Source of the DNA: JAENVT01 sp963773085
GTDB taxonomy: Bacteria; Actinomycetota; Acidimicrobiia; Acidimicrobiales; Ilumatobacteraceae
Direction: 5' to 3'
Length of the DNA: 64,000 bases
Assembly (NCBI GenBank): GCA_963773085.1
Contig: CAVYZS010000001.1
Span: 248,001-312,000 of the forward strand
Shown here: in pieces, positions 16,600 through 24,378 of the stretch
Layout: every line of letters begins with the position of its first letter
Numbering within the stretch: position 1 is the first letter of the stretch
Translations under genes and position numbers: made by a program
Notes under the pieces: model-generated
The model's database searches: none
Told to the model about the DNA's origin: nothing
Seen by the model: only the letters and a program-made list of their open reading frames with translations

Positions 16600-17057
16600 G
16601 TGACGTGCACGACGACGCCGCGTTGTCGGAGCTGACGTTGCGAATCGACCAGTGGCTCGCACAGTTGAAGGTGGCCAACCCGGCAGTCGAAGCCGTCGAT
16701 CACGCCGATGGCGACGAACATCGGTGGTACGTCCGTCTCCGCGGCGACGAGAAGGAGCACATCACAGTCTGGCTCACCCTCGGCCAGCGCACGTTGCGCT
16801 ACGAGGCGTACGTCATGCCCGCGCCCGAGGAGAACGTCGCCCAGGTGTACGAGATGGCGTTGCGTCGGAACGAGAAGTTGATCGGTGCCCATTTCGCCAT
16901 CGGCGTCGAGGACGCCCTGTTCCTGCGCGGTGAACTGCCGGTCGCAGCCGTCTGCGCCGCCGAGGTCGACCGCGTGATCGGCTCGATCTACGCCTACGCC
17001 GAGCAGAGCTTCCCGGTATTGATCCGTCTCGGGTTCGCCAGCCGCTGGGCCACCTGA
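16596..17057 (+). CDS. YbjN-domain protein (putative sensory transduction regulator)
   Basis: A 153-residue YbjN family protein starting at a GTG that overlaps the mshA stop codon (GTGA). Family features include DGDEHRWYVRLRGDEKEHIT, WLTLGQRTLRYEAYVMPAPE, YEMALRRNEKLIGAHFAIG, EDALFLRGELPV and a final SFPVLIRLGF. The fold resembles type III secretion chaperones; no enzymatic role is known. Placement after mshA is a recurring actinobacterial arrangement, so co-translation with MshA is likely. Confidence 0.88.
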   Translation: MSDVHDDAALSELTLRIDQWLAQLKVANPAVEAVDHADGDEHRWYVRLRGDEKEHITVWLTLGQRTLRYEAYVMPAPEENVAQVYEMALRRNEKLIGAHFAIGVEDALFLRGELPVAAVCAAEVDRVIGSIYAYAEQSFPVLIRLGFASRWAT

Positions 17058-17107
17058 CCTGCGTCGGGCTTTCCCCTTTGGCGATCCCGCTACACATCCC
17101 TGTTGTT

Positions 17108-17157
17108 GCCGGACGGATGACGCGCTTCGGGGAATGTCGCAGCACCATCCGTCCGGC
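17108..17157. repeat. Perfect 12-bp inverted repeat between ybjN and proC
   Basis: GCCGGACGGATG (17108-17119) and CATCCGTCCGGC (17146-17157) are exact reverse complements separated by 26 bases. It lies 50 bp after the YbjN stop, so it may terminate the mshA transcript; no T-run follows. Confidence 0.55.
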
Positions 17158-17185
17158 GCCAATCGCCACTGCGCATCGACCTGGT

Positions 17186-17191
17186 TAGCCT
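17186..17191 (+). promoter_or_regulatory. -10 box of proC
   Basis: TAGCCT, 6 nt before the ATG at 17198. Confidence 0.45.
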
Positions 17192-17197
17192 GCGGTC

Positions 17198-17992
17198 ATG
17201 ACCAAGTACCGATTGGCCGTGGTCGGCGGCGGCAATATGGGAGCGGCGCTGGTCGGCGGGTTGCTGGCGGGCGGCTGGCCTGCCGCCGAGCTCGCCGTCG
17301 TGGAGGTCGTGGCCGCCAGACGCGAGGCATTGACCGCCATGTACCCCGGCGTGACCGTTGCCGAGACCGTGCCGCCGTCCGACTCGGCGGTGATTGCCGT
17401 GAAGCCACACGACGCTGCGTCGGCAGCGAAGGCAGCCACCGATGCCGGCGCCCGGCGTGTGCTGTCGATCGCCGCGGGTGTCTCGATCGACTCACTGCAA
17501 CAGGCGTGCGGCGATGGGGTCGCCGTTGTGCGCTCGATCCCCAACACGCCGGCGCTGCTCGGCAAGGGGGCGGCAGCGCTGTGCGGTGGACCGTTTGCGA
17601 CCGATGACGATCTCGATTGGGCGGAGGGCATCCTCGGCACTGTCGGCACGGTGGTCCGCGTGCCCGAGGTGCTGCTCGACGCGGTCACGGGTCTCGTCGG
17701 CAGCGGACCCGCATATCTCTTCCTCGTCGCCGAGGCGCTGACCGATGCCGGTGTGCTCGCCGGGATGACCCGTCCCGTCGCTGACGCACTGGTCCGCCAG
17801 CTGTTCGTCGGTTCGGCGGCGATGCTGGCCGACCGTGGTGACCCCGTTGCGTTGCGCGCCATGGTCACGTCGCCGGGCGGCACCACCGCGGCGGGCGTGC
17901 GGGTCCTGGAGGAGCGCGGCACGCGCTCGGCATTTCTCGAAGCGGTCATGGCCGCGACCGTCCGCAGTCAAGAACTCGGCAAGTCACACTGA
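17198..17992 (+). CDS. proC: Pyrroline-5-carboxylate reductase
   Basis: ProC reduces 1-pyrroline-5-carboxylate to proline with NAD(P)H, the last step of proline synthesis. The 264-residue protein has the Rossmann start RLAVVGGGNMGAALVGGLL, the ProC-specific VVRSIPNTPALLGKG, and the C-terminal signature DAVTGLVGSGPAYLFLVAEA with GVLAGMTRPVADAL and TSPGGTTAAGVRVLEE. Length and motif order are normal. It appears monocistronic, bounded by the inverted repeat upstream and the structured intergenic region downstream. Confidence 0.96.
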   Translation: MTKYRLAVVGGGNMGAALVGGLLAGGWPAAELAVVEVVAARREALTAMYPGVTVAETVPPSDSAVIAVKPHDAASAAKAATDAGARRVLSIAAGVSIDSLQQACGDGVAVVRSIPNTPALLGKGAAALCGGPFATDDDLDWAEGILGTVGTVVRVPEVLLDAVTGLVGSGPAYLFLVAEALTDAGVLAGMTRPVADALVRQLFVGSAAMLADRGDPVALRAMVTSPGGTTAAGVRVLEERGTRSAFLEAVMAATVRSQELGKSH

Positions 17993-18075
17993 CGGATCTC
18001 ACGAAGAGCGCTGGCGGCATCACCGAAGCCCCAAATTTCTTTGTGTGACTCTTTTCTCATGGGCCCTCGTGTGAT

Positions 18076-18192
18076 TAACCTTCACCCAGGTCAAACGACC
18101 GCCGCGTGATTCTCACACGGGAGTCGCATCCGCAAGGATGCGCCGACAGGGCTGGTGCCATCGGGGGGTTGGCATCGGCCCTTGTCGATTTT
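18076..18192 (+). ncRNA. Candidate structured RNA or leader with terminal hairpin
   Basis: The 239-bp gap before the SAM hydrolase gene holds a chain of hairpins: GGTC-AAAC-GACC (18089-18100), CCGCGTGA/TCACACGG (18102-18120, one mismatch), CGCATCC-GCAA-GGATGCG (18125-18142, GNRA loop), and a 12-bp stem GGGCTGGTGCCA/TGGCATCGGCCC (18149-18181, two G-U pairs) followed by TTGTCGATTTTT. A TAACCT box at 18076-18081 could start an RNA near 18088 that ends at this terminator-like hairpin. I could not match it to a known riboswitch. On the other strand the last loop reads ACCCCCCGA, recalling 6C RNA, but only one C-rich loop is present. Confidence 0.4.
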
Positions 18193-18218
18193 TGGCGCCA
18201 CGTTCGACGACCCCTGGC

Positions 18219-18224
18219 TAGGTT
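18219..18224 (+). promoter_or_regulatory. -10 box of the SAM hydrolase gene
   Basis: TAGGTT, 7 nt before the ATG at 18232, downstream of the hairpin cluster, so the gene also has its own likely leaderless promoter. Confidence 0.5.
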
Positions 18225-18231
18225 GTCGACA

Positions 18232-19089
18232 ATGGGCCGCCGTTACGACACCGTCTCGCTGCTGACCGACTACGGCCTGATCGACGAGTTCGTCGGTGTC
18301 GTCAAGGCGGTGATCCGCGATATCGCACCCCACGCCCAGACGATCGACCTGACCCATCAGATCGCACCGTTCGACGTACGCGCCGGGAGCCTCGCTCTCG
18401 CCCGGTGCGTCTCCTATGTGCCGACCGGTGTCATCCTCGCCGTCGTCGACCCAGGCGTCGGAGGCACTCGCAAGTCGATCGCCGTCGAGGTGGCCGACGG
18501 CGAAGGTGTGTTCGTCGGCCCCGACAACGGGCTACTGGCCCCGGCGATCGCCATGGCCGGCGGCGCCGGTCGGGCCGTGGTGTTGACCAACGACCAGTAC
18601 CACCTGCCGTCACACGGCGCCACCTTCGCCGGCCGCGACATCTTCGCCCCGGTCGTCGCCCATCTGTGCAACGGCATCGATCTCGCCGAGTTCGGTGATC
18701 TGATCGATGCCGACGAACTGCTGCCCGGCATGGTGCCGCTCCCGCGTCAGGAGCCCGAGGGGTTGGTCGGCGAGGTGCTGTGGGTCGATCATTTCGGTAA
18801 CTGCCAGCTCAACGTCGGCCCCGACGAGATCGCCGAATGGGGCAACCAGTTGCAGGTCTCGTTCGGCGAATCGACACGTGTCGCCGTTCGTCGGCACACG
18901 TTCGCCGATGTCGCCACGGGTGCTGTCGGTCTCGTGGTCGACGGATGTGGGATGCTGGCCCTGGTGCTCGATCAACGTTCTGCGGCGATGGATCTGGGTC
19001 TCGGTCCCGGCGATCAGATCACGTTGGCGCCGCTTGCCGACGGGCCTGCGCCCGGGGCGACCAGTCCGGTCACCTTGCGAGCCCGCTAA
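18232..19089 (+). CDS. SAM hydroxide adenosyltransferase (DUF62 family)
   Basis: A 285-residue member of the SAM hydroxide adenosyltransferase family (PF01887), which splits S-adenosylmethionine with water into adenosine and methionine and is related to fluorinase/chlorinase. Motifs: VSLLTDYGLIDEFVGVVKAV (Asp in the SAM site), HAQTIDLTHQIAPFDVRAG, VDPGVGGTRKSIAVE, FVGPDNGLL, and in the C-terminal domain VLWVDHFGNCQLNV. The GVGGTR segment with Arg and the DHFGN are characteristic of the hydrolase group. Nothing suggests halogenase activity. The physiological role is unsettled in the family. Confidence 0.88.
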   Translation: MGRRYDTVSLLTDYGLIDEFVGVVKAVIRDIAPHAQTIDLTHQIAPFDVRAGSLALARCVSYVPTGVILAVVDPGVGGTRKSIAVEVADGEGVFVGPDNGLLAPAIAMAGGAGRAVVLTNDQYHLPSHGATFAGRDIFAPVVAHLCNGIDLAEFGDLIDADELLPGMVPLPRQEPEGLVGEVLWVDHFGNCQLNVGPDEIAEWGNQLQVSFGESTRVAVRRHTFADVATGAVGLVVDGCGMLALVLDQRSAAMDLGLGPGDQITLAPLADGPAPGATSPVTLRAR

Positions 19090-19092
19090 GTT
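19087..19092 (+). promoter_or_regulatory. -10 box of the 27-residue membrane peptide
   Basis: TAAGTT overlaps the SAM hydrolase stop and lies 6 nt before the ATG at 19099. Confidence 0.45.
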
Positions 19093-19098
19093 GGCCGG

Positions 19099-19182
19099 AT
19101 GCGCCCGGCGACAACGCTCACCCTGGCCCTTCTGCTGGTCCTGATCCTGACGGCCGGTGTCATCTCGTTGCTGCGCCTGTAG
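19099..19182 (+). CDS. Small single-pass membrane peptide, 27 residues
   Basis: An ATG frame of 28 codons encodes MRPATTLTLALLLVLILTAG followed by VISLLRL. Nearly the whole peptide is one hydrophobic helix with a basic residue at each end, a typical small membrane protein. It has its own TAAGTT box 6 nt upstream and sits between the SAM hydrolase and the acyl-CoA ligase. Function unknown. A chance frame cannot be excluded, but promoter spacing and composition favour a real gene. Confidence 0.5.
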   Translation: MRPATTLTLALLLVLILTAGVISLLRL

Positions 19183-19206
19183 CAGGCGAGAGAGGTTTTG
19201 GGGGAC

Positions 19207-20694
19207 ATGAATCTCGCACACATCATCGACGGACACGCAGCAGACCACGTCGCCGTTATCAGCCGCGGTGTCGAGACCACCTACGGCCAGCTGCGCGATC
19301 AGGTGTCCAGGGTTCGAGGGGGCTTGGGTCACCTCGGCGTCGGTCGAGGCGATCGTGTCGCATTGTTGTGTGGCAACGGTTTGTACTTCGTCGAGACGTA
19401 CCTCGCCGTGCTCGGCCTGGGTGCGGTCGTCGTGCCGCTGAACCCGCAGAGCCCGGCACCCGAGATCGAGCATCAGATCGCCACTGTCGGAGCCAGCGTG
19501 GTGCTGATCGAGCCGTCAGCGGCAGGCGCGTGGAGCGCTGTCGACAGGACAGCGATTGCGACGGTTGGCCAGGTCATCGCTACGGAACGAGGAAGTCTCG
19601 ACACCGATCTGGCCTTCGACGATCTCCTTGCCGCCGATCCCGTCGACCTCGTCGAGGTCGAGCCCGACACGCTCGCGGCACTGATCTTCACCAGTGGCAC
19701 CGCCGGTTCGCCGCGGGCGGCGATGCTCAGCCACGGCAACCTGCTGGCCAACATCGATCAGGGTCGCTCGGCGGCCGCTCGGATCACCGCCGATGATGTC
19801 GTCTTCGGTGTCCTGCCGATGTTCCACATCTTCGGGCTCAACGTGGTGCTCGGGTTCAGTCTGGCCAGTGGCGCAACGGTCGTGCTGATGCAGCGATTCG
19901 ACCCGTCGACCGCGCTCGACACCATCCGCGAACGGGGCATCACGGTGATCCCGGGCGCCCCGCCGCTGTGGCTCACCTTCAGCCACTTCGACGAGGCGCC
20001 GACCGACAGCTTTGCCACCGTGCGACTGGCACTGACCGGCGCGGCGAAGATGCCGGAACAAGCGATCCGGCGGCTGTACGACCGCTTCGGCCTCCAACTC
20101 GCCGAGGGCTACGGGTTGACCGAGGCGTCGCCTGTCGTCACCAGTTCGGCCGGCCTGCCGATGAAGGTCGGGTCGGTGGGCAAGGTGCTCGATGGCATCG
20201 CCGTGAGGTTGGTCGACGATGGCGACGACGTGCTGCGCGGCGACGCCGGCGAGATCTGGGTCAAGGGGCCCAACGTCTTCCAGGGGTACCTCGACGATCC
20301 CGAGCAAACCGCGCGGGTGCTGACCCCCGACGGCTGGCTTCGTACCGGCGACATTGCCGTGACCGACGACGACGGATATCTGTACCTCGTCGATCGCGCC
20401 AAGGATCTCATCATCGTCAGTGGGTTCAACGTCTATCCCGCCGAGGTCGAGGATGTGATTGCCCAGCATCCGGCCGTATCGGAGGTCGGCGTTGCCGGTG
20501 TCGCCCATCCGCACACGGGTGAGGCGGTCAAGGCGTGGGTGGTCGTGCGCGACGGCATGACCGTCGACGAAGACACGCTCATCTCGTGGTGCAACGAGCA
20601 CCTGGCCCGTTACAAGAGCCCTTCGAAGGTCCTGTTCGTCGACGAGTTGCCGCGCAACGTCAGCGGCAAGCTCCTACGCCGCTCGCTGATGTAG
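19207..20694 (+). CDS. AMP-forming acyl-CoA ligase (long-chain fatty acid-CoA ligase-like)
   Basis: A 495-residue ANL-superfamily enzyme that activates a carboxylic acid as acyl-AMP and transfers it to CoA. Core motifs: the P-loop IFTSGTAGSPRAAMLSHGN, GAPPLWLTF, LTGAAKMPEQ, EGYGLTEASPVV, GWLRTGDIAV, YLVDRAKDLIIVSGFNVYP (hinge) and the C-terminal PRNVSGKLLRRSL with the catalytic Lys. The fatty-acid type is inferred from overall likeness to FadD enzymes; the chain length is not predictable. The start is ambiguous between TTG 19198 and ATG 19207. The 3' end overlaps the convergent membrane protein gene by 21 bp. Confidence 0.9.
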   Translation: MNLAHIIDGHAADHVAVISRGVETTYGQLRDQVSRVRGGLGHLGVGRGDRVALLCGNGLYFVETYLAVLGLGAVVVPLNPQSPAPEIEHQIATVGASVVLIEPSAAGAWSAVDRTAIATVGQVIATERGSLDTDLAFDDLLAADPVDLVEVEPDTLAALIFTSGTAGSPRAAMLSHGNLLANIDQGRSAAARITADDVVFGVLPMFHIFGLNVVLGFSLASGATVVLMQRFDPSTALDTIRERGITVIPGAPPLWLTFSHFDEAPTDSFATVRLALTGAAKMPEQAIRRLYDRFGLQLAEGYGLTEASPVVTSSAGLPMKVGSVGKVLDGIAVRLVDDGDDVLRGDAGEIWVKGPNVFQGYLDDPEQTARVLTPDGWLRTGDIAVTDDDGYLYLVDRAKDLIIVSGFNVYPAEVEDVIAQHPAVSEVGVAGVAHPHTGEAVKAWVVVRDGMTVDEDTLISWCNEHLARYKSPSKVLFVDELPRNVSGKLLRRSLM

Positions 20695-21411
20695 CACCTC
20701 TACCGGCCGCCGACGTGTCGTCGATGCCACCAGGAACCCGGCGAACAGAACGACGATCCCGATCAGCAACGTCACCGCAAACGCAGTGTCCTTGCCGAGA
20801 CGCCCGGCGAGCGTGCCACTGGCGGAGAGCACGATCGTGCCGGCGGCAATCAGGAGATTGCCGACCACGAGATGGTTGGGCGACGACGACAAGTAGCGCA
20901 CGCCCGGGAGTGCCGGCGTTCGCCGCCGCGCCAGCCGGTACGCGCTCCACAACGCGCCGGCGATGATGACGACGGCAGCGACGCCCGACCCGGCCGCCGC
21001 GAGCACGCGCGGGGCGCCCCCGAACACCTCCTTGCCCGTCGGCAGATCCTTGCCCGACACACCGGTACGCGTCGGGGCGAACAGCACGACACCGGCGCTG
21101 AACCCGCTGAGCAGGATCAGCCACCACCGCACCCGATTGCCGGCGACACGCCCGGCCAGCAGGTACACGGTGCCGAGCGCCAGCCAGGGGACGTTCAACA
21201 CCGCGCCCGTCAGGTAGAAGACGCGGAACGTCGGCAGGCTCCAACCGCGGGATTCGGCCCACCACAGTGCCCCGGCGCCAACGGTGAACAGGGCCAGCGA
21301 CACGGTCCAGGCGAGATCGTGAGGACGATGACGCCGCAGCCAGCGATCCAACGTGCTGAGCGCAAAGCCCAGAGCGACCAGGGTCGCAGCGGCAGCCAGA
21401 GCGGCGTTCAT
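20674..21411 (-). CDS. Seven-helix membrane protein of unknown function
   Basis: A 245-residue integral membrane protein with about seven hydrophobic segments (residues about 3-20, 33-50, 63-85, 98-112, 138-158, 180-200 and 211-230) and short basic loops. No catalytic or transport motif is recognised. A likely -10 (TACGGT on the reverse strand at 21421-21426) lies 9 nt before the ATG. It is divergent from rex, a placement that would allow shared control, but no functional link can be shown. Confidence 0.7.
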   Translation of the reverse strand: MNAALAAAATLVALGFALSTLDRWLRRHRPHDLAWTVSLALFTVGAGALWWAESRGWSLPTFRVFYLTGAVLNVPWLALGTVYLLAGRVAGNRVRWWLILLSGFSAGVVLFAPTRTGVSGKDLPTGKEVFGGAPRVLAAAGSGVAAVVIIAGALWSAYRLARRRTPALPGVRYLSSSPNHLVVGNLLIAAGTIVLSASGTLAGRLGKDTAFAVTLLIGIVVLFAGFLVASTTRRRPVEVLHQRAA

Positions 21412-21489
21412 CGACCCGCGACCGTAGTGGGCACTGCCGTGACGAACTCGGCGGGGTGACAGAAATCCGTCAATGGATCCCGTGCTGCT

Positions 21490-21497
21490 TTGTGAAC
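21490..21497. promoter_or_regulatory. Possible Rex half-site upstream of rex
   Basis: TTGTGAAC matches one arm of the Rex operator (TTGTGAA...TTCACAA). The other arm is poorly conserved (ATACGCACGAG follows), so autoregulation by Rex is only suggested. It is 33 bp before the rex start. Confidence 0.3.
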
Positions 21498-21530
21498 ATA
21501 CGCACGAGTGCCTAACGTTTGTGTCCAGCT

Positions 21531-22217
21531 ATGGCTCCCGAACGTACGCGCCGACGCATCCCCGATGCCACCGTTGCCCGACTTCCGGTGTATCTGCGAA
21601 TCCTGACTGAGCAAGGCGACGAGGGCGTCGACAGCATCTCGTCCGAGCGGCTCGCCGAGTTGGGTGGCGTCAACGCCGCGAAGGTCCGCAAGGATCTCAG
21701 CTACCTCGGCAGCTACGGCACGCGCGGCGTCGGCTACGAAGTCGCCTACCTCGTCTACCAGATCCGCCGCGAACTCGGCCTGACCCACGACTGGCCGGTC
21801 GTCATCGTCGGTGCCGGCAACCTCGGCCAGGCCCTCGCCGGCTACGGCGGATTCGGCGAGCGCGGCTTTCCTGTTGCCGGCATCGTCGACATCGACGAGG
21901 CCAAGGTCGGTTCGGTGCTCAGTGGTGTGCGCGTCCGCCACATCGACGAGTTGCCGCAGATCGTGCAGACCAAGCGCGTCAGCATCGGGGTCGTCGCCAC
22001 GCCGGCAGCCGCGGCACAGGATGCGGCCGATCGCCTCGTTCGTGCCGGCGTCACCAGCATCTTGAACTTCGCGCCGGTGGTGCTCGCCGTGCCCCGAGCC
22101 ATCGAGGTGCGCAAGGTCGATCTGGCCGTCGAGTTGCAGATCCTCAGCTATCACGAGCAGCGCCGTGCTGGTGGTGCCATTCACGCGGTCGGTTCGGCAC
22201 GACCGGCGAGCGCGTAG
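21531..22217 (+). CDS. rex: Redox-sensing transcriptional repressor Rex
   Basis: Rex senses the NADH/NAD+ ratio and represses respiratory and fermentative genes when NADH is low. The 228-residue protein has an N-terminal winged helix (IPDATVARLPVYLRIL, LGGVNAAKVRKDLSYLGSYG, TRGVGY) and a Rossmann domain (PVVIVGAGNLGQALAGYGGF, with IVDIDEAKVG) and ends in the domain-swapping helix region. ATG 21531 is used; the frame extends to a TTG at 21519. As in Streptomyces, rex is followed directly by hemA, hemC and hemD, 10 bp apart from hemA, so co-transcription is likely. Confidence 0.95.
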   Translation: MAPERTRRRIPDATVARLPVYLRILTEQGDEGVDSISSERLAELGGVNAAKVRKDLSYLGSYGTRGVGYEVAYLVYQIRRELGLTHDWPVVIVGAGNLGQALAGYGGFGERGFPVAGIVDIDEAKVGSVLSGVRVRHIDELPQIVQTKRVSIGVVATPAAAAQDAADRLVRAGVTSILNFAPVVLAVPRAIEVRKVDLAVELQILSYHEQRRAGGAIHAVGSARPASA

Positions 22218-22226
22218 GCCACCGCC

Positions 22227-23486
22227 ATGTCGATCGTCGTGATCGGAGTCAACCATCACACCGGCTCACTGGCGCTGTTGGAACGACTCGCCATCGCCTC
22301 GGATGCACAGGGCAAAGCGATCGCCGGGCTGGTTTCGCGCCACAACATTCGCGAAGCCGTCGTGCTGAGCACCTGCAATCGCACCGAGATCTACGCCGTG
22401 GCCGAACGCTTCCACGGTGCCTACGCCAACATCCGCGACTTCTTCTGCGATCTCGGTGGTCTTGGCGCCGACGAACTGCACCCACACCTGTACAGCCAGC
22501 ACGACGAGGCCGCCGTCAGGCATCTCTTCGAGGTCGCCGCCGGTCTCGACTCGGCCATCCTCGGCGAGAGCGAGATACTCGGTCAGGTCCGTTCGGCGTG
22601 GGAGCTCGCCCAGCTCGAAGGTGGGTCCAAGGCGACGCTCAACCTGTTGTTCCGTCACGCGATCGAGACCGGCAAGAGAGCGCGTACCGAGACCTCCATC
22701 GGTCGCGGCACCGCGTCGGTCAGCCACGCTGCGGTCGAGATGGCCACCGAACGACTGGGGTCGCTCGCCGGTCGTCGCGTGTTGGTCATCGGTGCCGGCG
22801 AGATGGGAGAGGGCATCGCGGCCGCCTTGGTCTACGCCGGTGCCAACAACATCAGTGTCACCAATCGCACGGTCGAACGCGCCGACCAGCTCGCTCGACG
22901 AATTGGCGCGGCTATTGCTCCGTTTGAGGACCTGCCGGCAGTGCTCGCCGACGCCGAGGTCGTGCTGACGTGCACGGGCGCCGGTGGCACCGTGATCGAC
23001 GTCGATCTGCTCCGGAGATCACGCCGTAGTTCCACCTCGCCGTTGCTGATCGTCGATATCGCCGTGCCCCGCGATGTCGCCGGCGAGGTCACCACCCTGC
23101 CGCATGTCACCTTGCTCAATCTCGACGACCTGCGGGACTGGGCTGGGCGGGCGCTGGTGCTGCGCGCCGAGGAAGCCCATCTCGTCGACGAGATCGTCTC
23201 TGAGGAGGTCGAACGATTCGGCCTCGAAGCAACCGCTCGACAGGCGGCGCCACTGGTCGCCCAACTGCACCAGCGCGGTGAAGCGATCCGACAGGCGGAG
23301 GTCGAACGGTTCGCGGCGCGGCTCGCCTCGCTCGACGAAGCCCAGCTCGCCGCCGTTCAGGCAGTGACGAGGGGCATCGTCGCCAAGCTGCTGCACAAGC
23401 CCTCGGTGAAGCTCAAGGACGAGGCCGGGACGCCTCAGGGTGAACGCAACGCCGCTGCCGTCCGCGACCTGTTCGACCTCGGCTGA
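22227..23486 (+). CDS. hemA: Glutamyl-tRNA reductase
   Basis: HemA reduces glutamyl-tRNA(Glu) with NADPH to glutamate-1-semialdehyde, the first step of C5 tetrapyrrole synthesis. The 419-residue product begins MSIVVIGVNHHTGSLALLER; the catalytic Cys50 lies in VVLSTCNRTEIY; GLDSAILGESEILGQVRSAW follows, then the NADPH domain VLVIGAGEMGEGIAAAL and SVTNRT. The C-terminal dimerisation helices end in ATRQAAPLVAQLHQRGE and the final RDLFDLG. All expected regions are present. It is second in the rex-hemA-hemC-hemD run. Confidence 0.97.
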   Translation: MSIVVIGVNHHTGSLALLERLAIASDAQGKAIAGLVSRHNIREAVVLSTCNRTEIYAVAERFHGAYANIRDFFCDLGGLGADELHPHLYSQHDEAAVRHLFEVAAGLDSAILGESEILGQVRSAWELAQLEGGSKATLNLLFRHAIETGKRARTETSIGRGTASVSHAAVEMATERLGSLAGRRVLVIGAGEMGEGIAAALVYAGANNISVTNRTVERADQLARRIGAAIAPFEDLPAVLADAEVVLTCTGAGGTVIDVDLLRRSRRSSTSPLLIVDIAVPRDVAGEVTTLPHVTLLNLDDLRDWAGRALVLRAEEAHLVDEIVSEEVERFGLEATARQAAPLVAQLHQRGEAIRQAEVERFAARLASLDEAQLAAVQAVTRGIVAKLLHKPSVKLKDEAGTPQGERNAAAVRDLFDLG

Positions 23487-23490
23487 TCCG

Positions 23491-24378
23491 ATGCACGGCG
23501 CCCGGCCGCTGCGTCTGGCCACCCGAGGCAGCGCCCAGGCCCGCACCCAGGCACAGGCTGTCGCAGATGCGTTGATGGCGGTGGACCCGGAGTGCTCGGT
23601 CGAGTTGGTCTTCGTCGAGACCTTGGGTGATCGCACCCAACAGACCGAGGTTCCCCTGCACACGATCGGTGGGCTGGGGGTGTTCGTGAAGGAGATCCAG
23701 CACGCTGTGCTGCGAGGCGACGCCGACATGGCTGCGCATTCCGCCAAGGATCTGCCCTCGAGCCCTGCCGACGGGTTGCGCCTGGCCGCGTTCTGCCAGC
23801 GACGAGATGCCCGCGATGCGCTGATCGGAGCCCGCCTCGACTCCATGGCGATCGGGGCACGCGTCGCCACGGGATCCGTGCGCCGCCGGGCCCAACTCTC
23901 GATCGCTCGGCCCGATCTCGTCTTCGCCGAGTTGCGTGGCAACATCCACACGCGGCTCGGCAAGGTGCCACCGGGCGGTGCGATCGTGATGGCGGTCGCG
24001 GCACTCGACATCCTCGGGTTGTCGGACGAGATCGCCGAATACCTCCCGCCAGACACGTTCGTTCCCAGTCCCGGGCAGGGCTGCGTCGCCGTCGAGTGTC
24101 GAGCCGCCGACGAGGAGTTGGTCCAACGGCTGAGCGCGATCGATCATCGCCCCAGCCGGAACGCGGTCGAGGTGGAGCGGGCCTTCCTCGCCGAACTCGG
24201 CAGCGGATGTTCGTTGCCCGTCGGAGCCCACGCAAGCGGCGGCCTGCTGACGGCCTTCCTTGCCGAGGCGAACCACGCCCGGCATCTGCTGGAGACGATC
24301 GAACTGCCAGCTGATCATGATGCTGCGATGATCCGCAGCGCGGCGCTGGCGCGATCGATGCACGACCGGCTGCGATGA
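23491..24378 (+). CDS. hemC: Porphobilinogen deaminase (hydroxymethylbilane synthase)
   Basis: HemC joins four porphobilinogens into hydroxymethylbilane using a covalent dipyrromethane cofactor. The 295-residue protein starts MHGARPLRLATRGSAQA; motifs include FVKEIQHAVLRGDADMAAHS (with ADMAAHSAKDLPS), ATGSVRRRAQL, LRGNIHTRLGK, PSPGQGCVAVECRA and the cofactor-binding Cys (about residue 240) in GSGCSLPVGAHASG. It is 4 bp after hemA and overlaps hemD by ATGA. An earlier in-frame ATG lies inside hemA and is rejected. Confidence 0.96.
   Translation: MHGARPLRLATRGSAQARTQAQAVADALMAVDPECSVELVFVETLGDRTQQTEVPLHTIGGLGVFVKEIQHAVLRGDADMAAHSAKDLPSSPADGLRLAAFCQRRDARDALIGARLDSMAIGARVATGSVRRRAQLSIARPDLVFAELRGNIHTRLGKVPPGGAIVMAVAALDILGLSDEIAEYLPPDTFVPSPGQGCVAVECRAADEELVQRLSAIDHRPSRNAVEVERAFLAELGSGCSLPVGAHASGGLLTAFLAEANHARHLLETIELPADHDAAMIRSAALARSMHDRLR

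Noticed and set aside
18149..18181. Reverse-strand 6C RNA, because the loop reads ACCCCCCGA.
   Set aside because: 6C RNA needs two C-rich hairpin loops; only one is present, and the T-run supports the forward strand.
21490..21507. A full Rex operator in front of rex.
   Set aside because: Only one half-site (TTGTGAAC) is convincing; the second arm does not match, so it was listed as a weak half-site only.
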